In this document: in pieces, positions 36,207 through 45,963 of the stretch
Layout: every line of letters starts with the position of its first letter
Numbering within the stretch: position 1 is the stretch's first letter
Origin: Medakamo hakoo
Taxonomy: Eukaryota > Chlorophyta > Trebouxiophyceae > Coccomyxaceae
Direction of reading: 5' to 3'
DNA length: 64,000 nucleotides
NCBI GenBank assembly: GCA_026636295.1
Contig: CP089464.1
Location: 186,001-250,000 of the forward strand
Program-made: the position numbers and the translations under genes
The notes under the pieces: generated by a model
Seen by the model: only the letters and a program-made list of their open reading frames with translations
Database searches by the model: none
Told to the model about the DNA's origin: nothing

Positions 36207-39173
36207 ATGCGACGTGCAACACACCAGCCGTCGGCACGGCCATTGCCCGGCCCGCGGCCGGCCCTCCCCCTCCGCCCGGGCCGGCCACCCACCCGTGTCG
36301 CGGCAGAGGCGCCCGATGGCTCCACACCCCCTCGAGAACCCCCGTTCGCCCGCCTGTCCCTCTCCCTCCCATCGCTCCCACGCCGGGCGCCGCCGCCGTC
36401 GCGGCCGGGCGGCCCGGCCTCCGTCGACGAGAAAGCGGCCAAGGCGGGCGAGCCGCTCCCCTCCACCTGGCTGTTCGAGCCCAAGTACGGCCTGCCCATC
36501 GTGCGCCGGGTGAGTCGTGGAGGCATGGGGCGATGGCCATGGGACCGTGCGGCGCGTAAGGGAGTCCCTCGGCAAGGCTAGCCCGCGCGCTCACCCTTTC
36601 CACCCGCCCACCCCCTCCCTCTCGCTCCCCGCCCCACCCACACCCACACACAGCACCTCTCCCGGTCCGAGCTCCTCCGCCTCATCCGCACGGGGCGCGT
36701 GTCCCGGGTGGGCCTGTGGGACACGACCGACCGGTCGCGCCGCGTGCCGCCCCCAGGCGCGGACCCGGACGATGAGACGGGCATCTACCGGCCGCTCTCC
36801 TCCGACGGCGCGGCGCTCGTCCAGCTGTCCGACGGCACGCTCGCCACGGCGTCCATGCCCCCACCGGACGTGCGCCTGTGGGTGGCGGCCGAAGCGGCGG
36901 GCGTGCCCGCCCTGCGCCTGCCGCCCGCGGGCGACTGGTTTGTGAAGCCGCCGCCGCCGCCGCCGCCCGCCTGGCGCGGCTGGCTCAGCGGGTCGGTCCC
37001 GTATCTCATGCTGCTCTCCATTTGGGGCGCCGCCCAGGTGGCCGCCTGGGCCAAGGGCGACGCGGACGACCGGGCCAAGCTGCGGGCGGCGGACGCGGCC
37101 AAGGAAGCGGCGGCCCGGGCGGAGGCGGCGGAGGACGCCGCGCGCCTGGCGCTCGAGGACATGGCGTCCAAGGGCTTCTCCGCCGACGCCATCGAGGAGG
37201 AGGCGACGCGCCAGGGCCGGTCCGTCAACCGGGCGTACCTGGACGCCCTGGTGGCCGCCGCCGCTGAAAAGGCGGAGGAGGAGGCGGGCCGGGGCCTGTT
37301 TGGGCCGGCGTATCAGTACAACACGGACGCCGCGTCGCAGGCGGAGGCGTTGCGGGAGGCCGCCCTGAAGAAGGCGGGGGAGGACGGCGGGCCGGGCGCT
37401 GCCATTGACGCGAAACGGCGCATGTCGACGGTGCGGGTGACGCCGGCGGCGCGCGGGAAGGAGGCGGAGCGCGGACAGGACGCGCCCACGTTTGCGGGCC
37501 TGACGCGCGAGCAGGCGTGGGGGGGGCCGCCGCGCGCTTCGAAAAAGAAGCAGGGCGGCGGCAAGGGGGCCGGCACGGGCGACGACGTCCTGGACGACGC
37601 GACGTCCGCGACGCGCGCCCGCATGCGGGAAGCCCAGCGGCGCCTGCGCGGCGTCAAGCTGCAGTACACGGGCGACCGGCCCATCACCTTTGCGGACGTG
37701 GCGGGCGTCGGCGCCGCGCGCCAGGAGTTGGCCGAGGTCGTCGACTTTTTCGTGCGGCCAGACCGGTTCGCGGCGTCGGGCGCCCGCGTCCCGCGCGGCG
37801 TGCTGCTGTGTGGCCCGCCCGGCACCGGCAAAACGCTGCTGGCCCGGGCGGTGGCGGGCGAGGCGGGCGCCGCCTTCCTGTCCCTGAACGCGTCCGAGTT
37901 TGTCGAAATGTTTGTGGGCGTCGGCGCCGCGCGCGTCCGCGACCTGTTCGCCCAGGCGCGCGGCATGGCGCCGGCCATCATCTTCATCGACGAGCTGGAT
38001 GCAGTTGGCCGGGTGCGCGGCGGCGCCCAGGGCAACGACGAACGGGACGCCACGCTCAACCAGCTGCTGACGGAGATGGACGGGTTTGACGCGGCCGGTG
38101 GTGGGAGCGGGGGCGGGCGCGGCGGCGGGCCGCGCGTCGTCGTCATCGCCGCGACCAACCGGCTGGACGTGCTGGACCCCGCGCTCGTCCGCCCTGGGCG
38201 GTTCGACCGCATCGCGTCCGTGCCCCACCCGTCCACGTCGGGCCGCGTCGAGCTGCTGCGCCTGTACCTGCGCGCCGACAAGCCGGACGAGCGGCGGTGC
38301 GAGGACGAGGGCGCCATGGACTGGGCGCGCCTGGCCGCCGCGACGGCGGGCTACTCCGGCGCGGCCATCGCCCAGGTCGTCAATGCCGCCGCCATCGCGG
38401 CGGCGGACGAGGGCGCCACCCTCATTTCGACGGCCCACATCCTGGCGGCCGTGGAGAACGACGTGCTGGGCCCCGCGCGCGCGCCCGCACGCGGACCGCG
38501 CGCCGCGCGCGTCGCCCTGCTGGAAGCCGCGGCGGCGCTAGCCATCACCCTGACCCCGGGCCTGGAACCCGTCGTTTTAACGACCATCGTGCCGCGCGAC
38601 CGCTTCCCCGTCGGCCGCACCGTCGTCGCGCCCGACCCGACCCGGGAAGCGACGGGGACGGTCAGCCGGGCGTACCTGGAAGCCCAGCTGACGGCCCTGG
38701 TGGCGGGGTACGCGGCGGAGGGGCTGACCTTCGCGCCCGACGACCGGTCGTCCCTGCCGGCTCCGCGCCTGGCCCAGGCCCGCATGGTCGCGGACAAGCT
38801 GGTCGTGGGCGCGGGGCTGGTGCCCGTGGAGGCGCTGACGAGCCCGGCGGCGGCCGCCGCGGGGACGGGGCCCGCGCCCGGCGCCCTCGCCGTCCCTCTG
38901 CCCGGCGTGGGCGGCCTGAACTACGCCATCCCGACGTCCCTGTCTGACGCCGACCGCGGAGCAGCGGGCGCAGCCGTCCAAGCCGTCCTGGACGCTGCGC
39001 TGGAAAGGGCGACCACGCTGCTGTCGCGCAACCGCGCGGCGCTGGACGCGTTGGTGGCGGCGCTCATGGCCCGGCACACGCTGGACGGCACGGAAGTGCA
39101 GGAGATTGTCGCGGCGGAGGCGGATGCAGCGGACTGGGCTGCCGTGGAAAAGGCGGCGGGCGTGTTTTTGTAA
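36207..39173 (+). CDS. FtsH-like protein with degenerate protease domain (FtsHi-type)
   Basis: Two exons, 36207-36509 and 36654-39173, phase 0, give 940 residues. A basic Pro/Arg-rich start resembling a plastid transit peptide precedes [15 protein letters not shown], a membrane span ([19 protein letters not shown], about 216-234), a charged helical stretch and the AAA+ domain: Walker A GPPGTGKT (about 488), Walker [12 protein letters not shown], and [10 protein letters not shown]. The C-terminal M41 peptidase region is present, but where active FtsH has HEAGH this protein reads LEAAAAL (about 723-730), so no zinc site. Plant FtsHi proteins share this loss and form, with Ycf2 and FtsH12, a chloroplast protein-import motor. 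That role is inferred. An upstream in-frame ATG at 36135 is possible. It is convergent with DDX1. Confidence 0.87.
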
Positions 39174-39222
39174 GAAAAAAACGAACTGCCAAAATACGAA
39201 CTGCCAAAAAAACAACTACAAA

Positions 39223-41788
39223 TCAACCACAAGCACCACCCCACGGCCCGCCCGCCCTCAACGCAAAAAAGGCGAGCTGCGCCTCGCGCTCCAGCGCGGC
39301 CAGCGACTCCACCGCCGGGCGCAGCGCTTCCAACCGCGCCGCCTGGGCTTTGGCGGCTTCGGACGAGACGCCGGCGCGGTCGGCGCCGTACGCGCCGCCC
39401 GCCGCACGGGCCGCGACGGCGGGCGGGAGGGACAGGTCCGGCCCCATCTCAGGCACCGGCCGCCCCAGGCGGTCTTCCACCGCCCGCAGCGCGCCCGCCT
39501 CGTCCATCCACACCGTGTGGCCGCCCTGCTCGACCGTGCGCGTGTCCGCCGCCTTGACGCCCCCGCCCGGCAGCGCCCAGGGCTTGTACCCCTTTTTGGT
39601 GACGAACCACACCTTTTCCGGGACGGCGGCCACCAGGGAGATGGCCAGGCCCGCCGCCCCGGCCCGGCCGACGCGGCCGATGCGGTGGACGTAGTCTTCC
39701 GCCCGGTCGGGCTCGGGCAGGGTGACGTTGATGACGTACGGCAGGCCCGCCACGTCAATGCCGCGGGCCGCGACGTCCGTAGCGATCAGAAAGCGGACGG
39801 TGCCGGCCTTGAACGCACTCAGCGCGGCGCGCCGGTCGTCCATGGAGAGCGCGCCGCCCAGCACCGCGCTGGAGTACGGGTGTTCCGCGCCCGACTCGCG
39901 GGACGCGTCCGGGCGGCGGCCCGCGCACGGCGGGGACGCCGGCGCCAGGCCGTCCAGGAAGCGTTGCAGGCAGGCGGCGTCGTGGTTGGTGCGGACAAAG
40001 ATGAGCGCCTGGCCCATTTGCAGGGCGTCGGCCAGCCGGGCGACCAGGCGGGGCTTCAGGCGCTTGACCGCTTCTGACCAGGCTTCGGGCGAGTCGGCGT
40101 CCGGGGACAGGAGCGGGGTGCCTTTGCGCGGTCCCCCATCGCACGCGTGCACGCCGTCCGTGGGGACGGCGGGCGCGGCCTGCAACCACGACCGGTCGGC
40201 GCGCGGGTCGACGCGGACAAAGAGGTGGTCGACGCCCTCTGGCAGCGCCGTCCCCGGCCCGCGCTGCCCGCCCGCTTTCAAGTCGATGTGGATGGGGTTG
40301 GCGCACAGGGCGGCAGCCGCCGCTTCGACGGCCGGACACTGGAGCGTCGCGGAAAAGAGGAGGACTTGGAGGCGGGACTCGCCGGCGCCGCCCTTGGGCA
40401 GGCGGCCGACCAGGCCCGCGACCTCGCGCCCGCTCCCGCCGCTCCCGCCCTCCAACAGCCGGTCCGCTTCGTCGAGGACGCAGACACGGATGCCGTGCAG
40501 CTGGAGCGTGCCGGCGTCGACCAACTCCTGGATGCGGCCCAGCGTGCCGACCACGACGTCCGCGGCGCCCGCCTCCAGCGCGGCCTTTTGCGGGCCGGGC
40601 GGCGCGCCGCCCGTCGCGCACAGCACGCGCACGCCGGGCGGCGGCAGGCGGGCCGCCAGAGCGGTGAAAGCCTCCGCCGCCTGTTCGGCCAGGTCGCGCG
40701 TGGGTTCCAGAACCAGGGCCGTGGGCGGGTTGGGCGAGACCGTGGCGGTCGGCGGGAGGAGGCGGCCGGGCGAGCGGGCCTTGGCGGCCGGGGGGAGGGC
40801 GTCGAGCCAGGTGCAGCCCGGCGGCGGGGCGACGGCGCCGTCGTCGCCCGCCGGCCCGGGCCCAAAGCGGACGTGCAGCTCCGCGTTTTTTAAGTGGGCG
40901 GCAGGGAAGAGCGGGCCGGTCACGGGGACGGCCTCCCACGCGGGGCCGAGCGGCGCGCCGTTTTTGTAAAAGGAAAACGTCGCGAGGGCCGCGGCGGGTC
41001 CGCCGCCGCGTCCGCCGCCGCCGGTCTGGGGCGGCGCGACCTCGACCACGCAGCCGATCGTGTCGCCCTTCCCCCACGCGGACCCGTACTCGACGAACGA
41101 GCCGGCGTGCACCTTGCGCCCAGTGCCGCCAAAGCCCCAGCCTCCCGCGTCCGTGCCGAGGTCGAGCGACGCCCCCGCCAGCGCCCAGCCGACGCGGGAG
41201 AGGCCTTCGTCGGCCGCGGTCGCGGTGAACCACGCGCGCGCCGGCACGTCACAACCCACGCCCACGGTCGCGCGCCCGCCCGCCCAGGAGGCGGCGTCCC
41301 GGGCTTGGATGGCCAGGCCGGACGGCGCGACGGCCAGCAGTCCGTCCCGGTCGGACGTGGACATGGACGCGGCCGGAGGCGGGCCGGACGGAGAAGAGGG
41401 GGGGGAGTGCCCCCCGCGGACGGCGCTGGCCTTGCCGGCCCGGCGCGCCGCCCCCTCCTCCGCGACCAGCTGCAGGACGGGCAGGGCGAACGCGCCCGTC
41501 TTGCCTGAACCCGTTTCGGCGGCGGCCAGGACGTCGCCACCGCCCAGGATCAAGGGCACGGCCTCGGCCTGGATGTCGGTCGGCAGGCTGGAGAGGGAGG
41601 GACGTAGGGGGGAGGGAGGTCGTGAGGGGGGTGGGCCTGTGCTCGCGGCCGGTGTTGCTCTGCGACGGCTGCCCCTCTCTTTTGCGCCCCCTCACGCACA
41701 CCCCTCGCTCATACCTCCACCCCAGGTCGGCCGCGGCCGCGATGAGCTCGGGCGCGACGCCCAGCTCCTCGAATGCGGCACAAGACAT
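39223..41788 (-). CDS. DDX1: DEAD-box RNA helicase DDX1 with SPRY insertion
   Basis: Two exons, 41715-41788 and 39223-41587, phase 2, give 812 residues. AAFEELGVAPELIAAAADLG precedes LPTDIQAEAVPLILGGGDVL and motif I AAETGSGKTGAF. A SPRY domain (TVGVGCDVPARAWFTATAAD...CVVEVAPPQ) is inserted between motif I and Ia, the hallmark of DDX1. Then come PTRDLAEQ, VLDEADRLLE (DEAD), LFSATLQ, FVRTNHDA, ATDVAARGIDVAG and HRIGRVGRAG, and a DDX1-like tail (GGHTVWMDE). In animals DDX1 works with the RTCB tRNA ligase complex and in RNA-DNA hybrid processing. All helicase motifs are intact. Its stop is only 49 bp from the FtsHi stop, so the two 3' UTRs must overlap or be very short. Confidence 0.92.
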
Positions 41789-42099
41789 GAGTTTTGTGCA
41801 CACTAGAAGAATAGAAAGCACAAGTGCGGCAACGGCACAGTGAGGACCGCCTCTTCACAAAAAAAACCATTCGTCAACGCACAGAACACGCGCCTCGCGC
41901 GTCCCACACAGCGACGCCGGTCGGCACAGTTCAAAAACTCCGGGACTCCCAGAGTTGCTTTTACGGTCTCCCCGCATCCTCACCGCATCGAGGAAACAGC
42001 CCAGCGTGCTCGTCACACGGCGCCGAAACGCCCCACGTCGCCCGCTGCGTCGCCCGTCGAAACTGATTGACAGGCTTAGAAAACGCCCGCGCCCTCAAC
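41789..42099. promoter_or_regulatory. Divergent region between DDX1 and SNARE genes
   Basis: This 311-bp spacer is less GC-rich than its surroundings and separates leftward ATG 41788 and rightward ATG 42100. No TATA or named site is clear. A shared promoter is inferred from layout. Confidence 0.4.
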
Positions 42100-42963
42100 A
42101 TGGCGTCCTCCTCCGACCCCTTCTTCCTGGTCAAGGACGACATCGAAGCGTCGGTGAGTGCGGAGTGTGCGGGTGGGGAAAAGGCCGCCTCTCTCTTGTC
42201 CGCGTGTGTGCGTTTTTTTGTTGGCGCGCGGCGCGAAAACAGCAGCGCAGGCACCTTGTCCCCTTCACCTCCCCCATCCACCCGCCCCAATCCCATCACA
42301 CAGCTCTCCAAAGCGCAGGCCGCCCTGGCCCGGTGGCAGGCCTTACCCCCCGGCGCCGCCGAACGCCCGCGCCTGGCCGCCACCGTGTCTGACGAGGCCC
42401 GGTCCCTGGCCTGGCAGGTGGACGAAGTCGAGAAGGCCGTCAAGGCCGCGGGGCGCGACCCGGGGCGCTTCGGCCTGGCCCCGCCGGAGCTGGCCTCCCG
42501 CCGGGCGTGGGTGGCGTCCACGCGGTCGGCGGTGGGCGCGCTCGCAGAGGGCGTGGCGGCGGGGACGGCGGCCGCGTCTGCTGCGCGCGCGCGCGGCGCG
42601 GCCGCCGGGACGGCGGCCGGCCGCCTGGCCGCCGCCGCCGCCGCCGACAACGACGCTTTCCTGGCGGGCGCCGACGCCCGGGCGGCCCAGCTGCTCGCCC
42701 AACAAGACGCCCAGCTGGACGGCATGTCCGCCACCGTCAACCGCATCGGGGAGGTGGGGCTGGCCATCCACGACGAGCTGGCTGGCCAGGCGGTCGCCCT
42801 GGACGCGCTGGCGGACGACGTCGACTCCACGGGCGCGCGCCTGGCGGCCGCCCGGCGCAAGATCGTGACGGTCCTGGAAAAAGCGTCCCTGAAAGCGCAG
42901 CTGGCCGTCGTGGCGGGCTTGGTCGTGTTGCTGGTCGTGCTCACAGCCATCGCTTTCAGGTGA
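42100..42963 (+). CDS. Qc-SNARE, syntaxin-6/SYP61-type
   Basis: Two exons, 42100-42153 and 42304-42963, phase 0, give 237 residues. The start DPFFLVKDDIEAS and, across the intron, LSKAQAALARWQALP form the N-terminal STX6/SYP61 helix. The SNARE helix follows (QDAQLDGMSATVNRIGEVGL, IHDELAGQAVALDALADDVD) with the zero-layer Gln in HDELAGQ, and the protein ends with a single hydrophobic anchor (LAVVAGLVVLLVVLTAIAF). Such SNAREs act at the trans-Golgi network and endosomes in vesicle fusion. The middle is Ala-rich. Its stop is 84 bp from the stop of the convergent DHHC gene; TTTTTTGTAAC follows the stop. Confidence 0.9.
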   Translation: MASSSDPFFLVKDDIEASVSAECAGGEKAASLLSACVRFFVGARRENSSAGTLSPSPPPSTRPNPITQLSKAQAALARWQALPPGAAERPRLAATVSDEARSLAWQVDEVEKAVKAAGRDPGRFGLAPPELASRRAWVASTRSAVGALAEGVAAGTAAASAARARGAAAGTAAGRLAAAAAADNDAFLAGADARAAQLLAQQDAQLDGMSATVNRIGEVGLAIHDELAGQAVALDALADDVDSTGARLAAARRKIVTVLEKASLKAQLAVVAGLVVLLVVLTAIAFR

Positions 42964-43046
42964 CCTTTTTTTTTTGTAACAGCCAAAGGGACGGAGAGAC
43001 AGAGAGACAGAGACAGAGACAGGGTGCAGTTTTTTTTTTGAAAGCA

Positions 43047-44036
43047 TCACACATGTTCCGGCGTGGGCACGACCCGCCCGCCGCCGCCACCGCCCCCCTT
43101 GGCACGCGCCGCCCGGGCCGCCATGACGCGCGCGTGCGTGGTCTCGCCCGAGAGCGCGAGCGCGGTGTGGTAGGCCAGCAGCGCCGCCAGCGCGCCGCCC
43201 GCCGCCAGACCGACGGCCCCACCGCCAGATGAGAGCGCTAGCCGGGCGGGCGCGGCGCAGGGTGTGGCAAAGGCAGAGGCAGTGCCGGGGCCGCCCGCCG
43301 TCGCGCCGGCCGTCCAGGCGACCCACCACCGCGGCGGCGACGGGCGCGGCGGCCCCGGTGTGGGCCCTCCCCCCGCCGCGCGGGCGGCCTCCGCGCACCC
43401 AAACACCAGGGCCGCCACGCTCACGCCCACCTGCAGGCCGGCCTGGAGCGTGGCCGCGGCCAGGCAGACTAGGAACGTGGCCCGCCCGCCGCCGCGGGCG
43501 CCCACTGTCACGTCCGACCCTATCCAGGGGCAGTGGTGGTCGAAGCCGTCCACGCACCGACCGCATGACATGCAGTGGCGGGCTGTGGAGGGGACGGGGG
43601 AGTTGGCGCAGAGGGCGCAGCGCGTCCAGCCGGGCGGGAGGGGCGGAGGCGGGGCGGCCGTGGCGTCGCCGCCGCCGCCGCCCGTTGTGGTGGGTGCGGG
43701 CGAGACGCGGCCGCGCCCCCACACAGCCCCGGGCGCGGTCGGGTCTGCCGCCGTCAGGGCCAGGCAGGTTGCCGCGGCCACCACAGCTACGACGCCGTAC
43801 GCAGCGCCCAGGACGGCGGTCGTCAGGAGGAGGCGCGCCGGGGGCGACCGGGCCGTAGCGGCGGCGGCGGCGGCGCACGGCAGCGACGCCCAGAAAAAGG
43901 CTGCGGCCAGCGCGAGCCAGCCGGCCCACGCGCACAGCTGGCGGGGCGTGGGCGGCCAGTCGCAGCCTGTGCGGCGGCGCTTGCGGCACCTGGGCGGTGG
44001 CGGCGCGTCGGCGGGGGCGACGGCGCCGCCGGCCAT
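43047..44036 (-). CDS. DHHC-type (palmitoyltransferase-like) membrane protein, divergent
   Basis: Single-exon gene of 329 residues, ATG at 44036. Two hydrophobic segments (about 34-60 and 68-95) precede a Cys-rich domain CALCANSPVPSTARHCMSCG followed by RCVDGFDHHCPWIG, with DHHC at 166-169, then two more membrane segments. The catalytic DHHC Cys is present, but the Cys normally found five residues after it (NCVG) is Asp here (PWIGSDVTVG), and the usual TTxE motif reads TTHA. DHHC enzymes transfer palmitate to protein cysteines at the Golgi or plasma membrane. The lost zinc ligand and motif Glu make activity uncertain. The start was chosen as the first ATG before the first membrane segment. 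Confidence 0.8.
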   Translation of the reverse strand: MAGGAVAPADAPPPPRCRKRRRTGCDWPPTPRQLCAWAGWLALAAAFFWASLPCAAAAAATARSPPARLLLTTAVLGAAYGVVAVVAAATCLALTAADPTAPGAVWGRGRVSPAPTTTGGGGGDATAAPPPPLPPGWTRCALCANSPVPSTARHCMSCGRCVDGFDHHCPWIGSDVTVGARGGGRATFLVCLAAATLQAGLQVGVSVAALVFGCAEAARAAGGGPTPGPPRPSPPRWWVAWTAGATAGGPGTASAFATPCAAPARLALSSGGGAVGLAAGGALAALLAYHTALALSGETTHARVMAARAARAKGGGGGGGRVVPTPEHV

Positions 44037-44372
44037 CCTCGCTCTCCTCCCCCCAGGGCGGTTTCAAAACCCGCGCCGCCCGCGTGGCCGAGGGGAGCGC
44101 GCGGTGGTTGAGTGGAGTGGGGGGGGAGAGGGGCAGACACACACTGCGCTGTTCCGCGGTGTGTGCCTCCCCCCTGTCGTGCGGCGCTCCCGCGTGCGCC
44201 TGCCGTCCCTCTCTGCCACCCAGTGGGAAGCCGAGCGTCCGGTGCTCACTCGCAGACGCACCGGCTCCCAGCCCCTGCCCGCCCCTGATCGCACGCGGAC
44301 CGCCCTTTTTCGTCCTCGACGGCGGCCAGCGCGCGCGCCCGCTCGCATCGAAGCACTAGACAAAGGGAAACG
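44037..44372. promoter_or_regulatory. Divergent region between DHHC and TIM44 genes
   Basis: This 336-bp spacer separates leftward ATG 44036 and rightward ATG 44373. It is GC-rich and has no recognised gene or element. Confidence 0.4.
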
Positions 44373-45758
44373 ATGGCCGTCCGCCGCCTGGCCCGGGTGC
44401 GTTGCGTGTCCTCCCTTTTCCGCGTCCAAGCTCGAGTCTGGGCGCACAGTCTGGCGTGTGTACGGACGGACTCTGCGGTCTCCGTCACCTTTCACTCACG
44501 CCAAACAAAAACACCCACGCTGCAGGCCGGCGCTGGCATGGCCCGCCGCCGCACGGCCGCCCTGCTGACGGACGCGAGCGCTGCTCCCACGCCCACCCCT
44601 GCTACCCGGACGTGGACTGAGACGCCCGCACTCTGGACGCGGGCCCTGTCCGGCGCGGCGCCGCAAGAGCGGAAAGACGAGGCGTCGGCGTCGTCAACCT
44701 CTGCCTCGTCCACCGACCCGGCTGCGGCCGCGGCCGCAGCCGTCGCCGCCCAGGCCGCCGCCGCGGCCAAAGCCGCGTCCGAGGCGGCTGCCGCTGCTGC
44801 CGCGGGCTTTAAAGCCCGGTTAGGCGGTGGTGGAGGAGGAGGGGCGTCGTCGTCGTCCAGTGGCGCCGGCGGAGGGGGCGCCTCCACCACCTCCAGCCCT
44901 GGGCTGTGGGCTGCCATCAAGCGCGAAGTCGCGGCCGCCGTGCTGCCCGAATCCTCCGTCCGGTCCGTCACACGGGCGGCCGACCCCGCACCGCCGGGAG
45001 CAGCCCCGCCGCCGGGCGCGACGACGGCCGAGCTCATGGCCGTGCCCCAACCCGAACCGTCCGCCTGGCAAAAACAGTGGGACCGCATGCACGCCGCGCT
45101 GGGCTCCCACCCGGCCTGGGCCAAGCTGTCCAAGGCCATCGACTCCACGGGCGTGGCCTCCAAGGCCAAAGACATCGCGGACGACTTGCGCGACCGGTGG
45201 GAGACGGCGGACGGGCCGCTCGCGCACCGCGTCGCGGGCGCCGCGGACGCGCTGTTCGCGGAGTCAGAGATGGCGCAAGCCCTGCGCGAGGTCCGCCTGC
45301 GCGACCCGGGCTTTGACATGGTGGACTTCCTGGCCGCCGTCAAGGCGGACGTCCCCGGCCTGCTGCGCGCGTACCTGTCCGGCGACGGCACCGCCATGGC
45401 CGCGCACGCGTCGGCCGACCTGGTGGAGCGCGTCCTCGCCGTCCACGCCGCCCAGGCCGCCGCGGGCGCAGTGCCGGACGCGACCATCCTGGACGTGGGC
45501 GACGTCGAGCTCGTCGACCTCAAGTTCTTGGACGGCGACCCGGCGGCGGTCCTGCAGTTCGCGGCCCAACAGATCGCGTGCGCGCGCGACGCCGCGGGCT
45601 CCGTCGTCGAAGGCTCCCCCGACGCCGTCCAGCGGGTGTATTACCTGTGGGCGCTCGTCCAGGACGCGGCGGGGTCTGTGGGTCCGGGCGGGGAGGTCAT
45701 CCCGCCGCGGTGGCAGCTGAGGGAGATGATGGTGCGGGGGGCGCACCAGCTGCTGTGA
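44373..45758 (+). CDS. TIM44: TIM44, mitochondrial import motor subunit
   Basis: Two exons, 44373-44396 and 44526-45758, phase 0, give 418 residues; the 129-bp intron is a multiple of three and open, so a retained form of 461 residues is possible. The eight-residue first exon MAVRRLAR continues into AGAGMARRRTAALL, a basic presequence. An Ala-rich middle leads to the conserved C-terminal domain: QWDRMHAALGSHPAWAKLSK, DPGFDMVDFLAAVKADVPGL, ATILDVGDVELVDLKFLDG, and RVYYLWALVQDAAG near the end. TIM44 tethers mtHsp70 to the TIM23 channel on the matrix side of the inner mitochondrial membrane. The Ala-rich linker is longer than usual. Confidence 0.88.
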   Translation: MAVRRLARVRCVSSLFRVQARVWAHSLACVRTDSAVSVTFHSRQTKTPTLQAGAGMARRRTAALLTDASAAPTPTPATRTWTETPALWTRALSGAAPQERKDEASASSTSASSTDPAAAAAAAVAAQAAAAAKAASEAAAAAAAGFKARLGGGGGGGASSSSSGAGGGGASTTSSPGLWAAIKREVAAAVLPESSVRSVTRAADPAPPGAAPPPGATTAELMAVPQPEPSAWQKQWDRMHAALGSHPAWAKLSKAIDSTGVASKAKDIADDLRDRWETADGPLAHRVAGAADALFAESEMAQALREVRLRDPGFDMVDFLAAVKADVPGLLRAYLSGDGTAMAAHASADLVERVLAVHAAQAAAGAVPDATILDVGDVELVDLKFLDGDPAAVLQFAAQQIACARDAAGSVVEGSPDAVQRVYYLWALVQDAAGSVGPGGEVIPPRWQLREMMVRGAHQLL

Positions 45759-45963
45759 TGAGGCGCCTGAAAGAAGGGGTGGTGTGGGATGGAGGGAGGG
45801 AGGAGAGGGGGTGGGGGTGGAAGGAAAGTGTGTTGGGCCTCTCCACACACACCACCCTCAAAAAGAAAGAACGAAGGAGAGAGAGCACGGAATACACGCA
45901 CGACCTGGCCTCCCGCACACAGCTGGTAGCGCAAGCCCTGATTCTCCGTTTCGTGAGCTCGGC

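Noticed and set aside
44397-44525. Read-through (unspliced) N-terminus of TIM44
   Set aside because: The intervening 129 bp stay open, but the strong GTGCGT donor and CTGCAG acceptor and the better presequence after joining favour splicing; kept only as an alternative.
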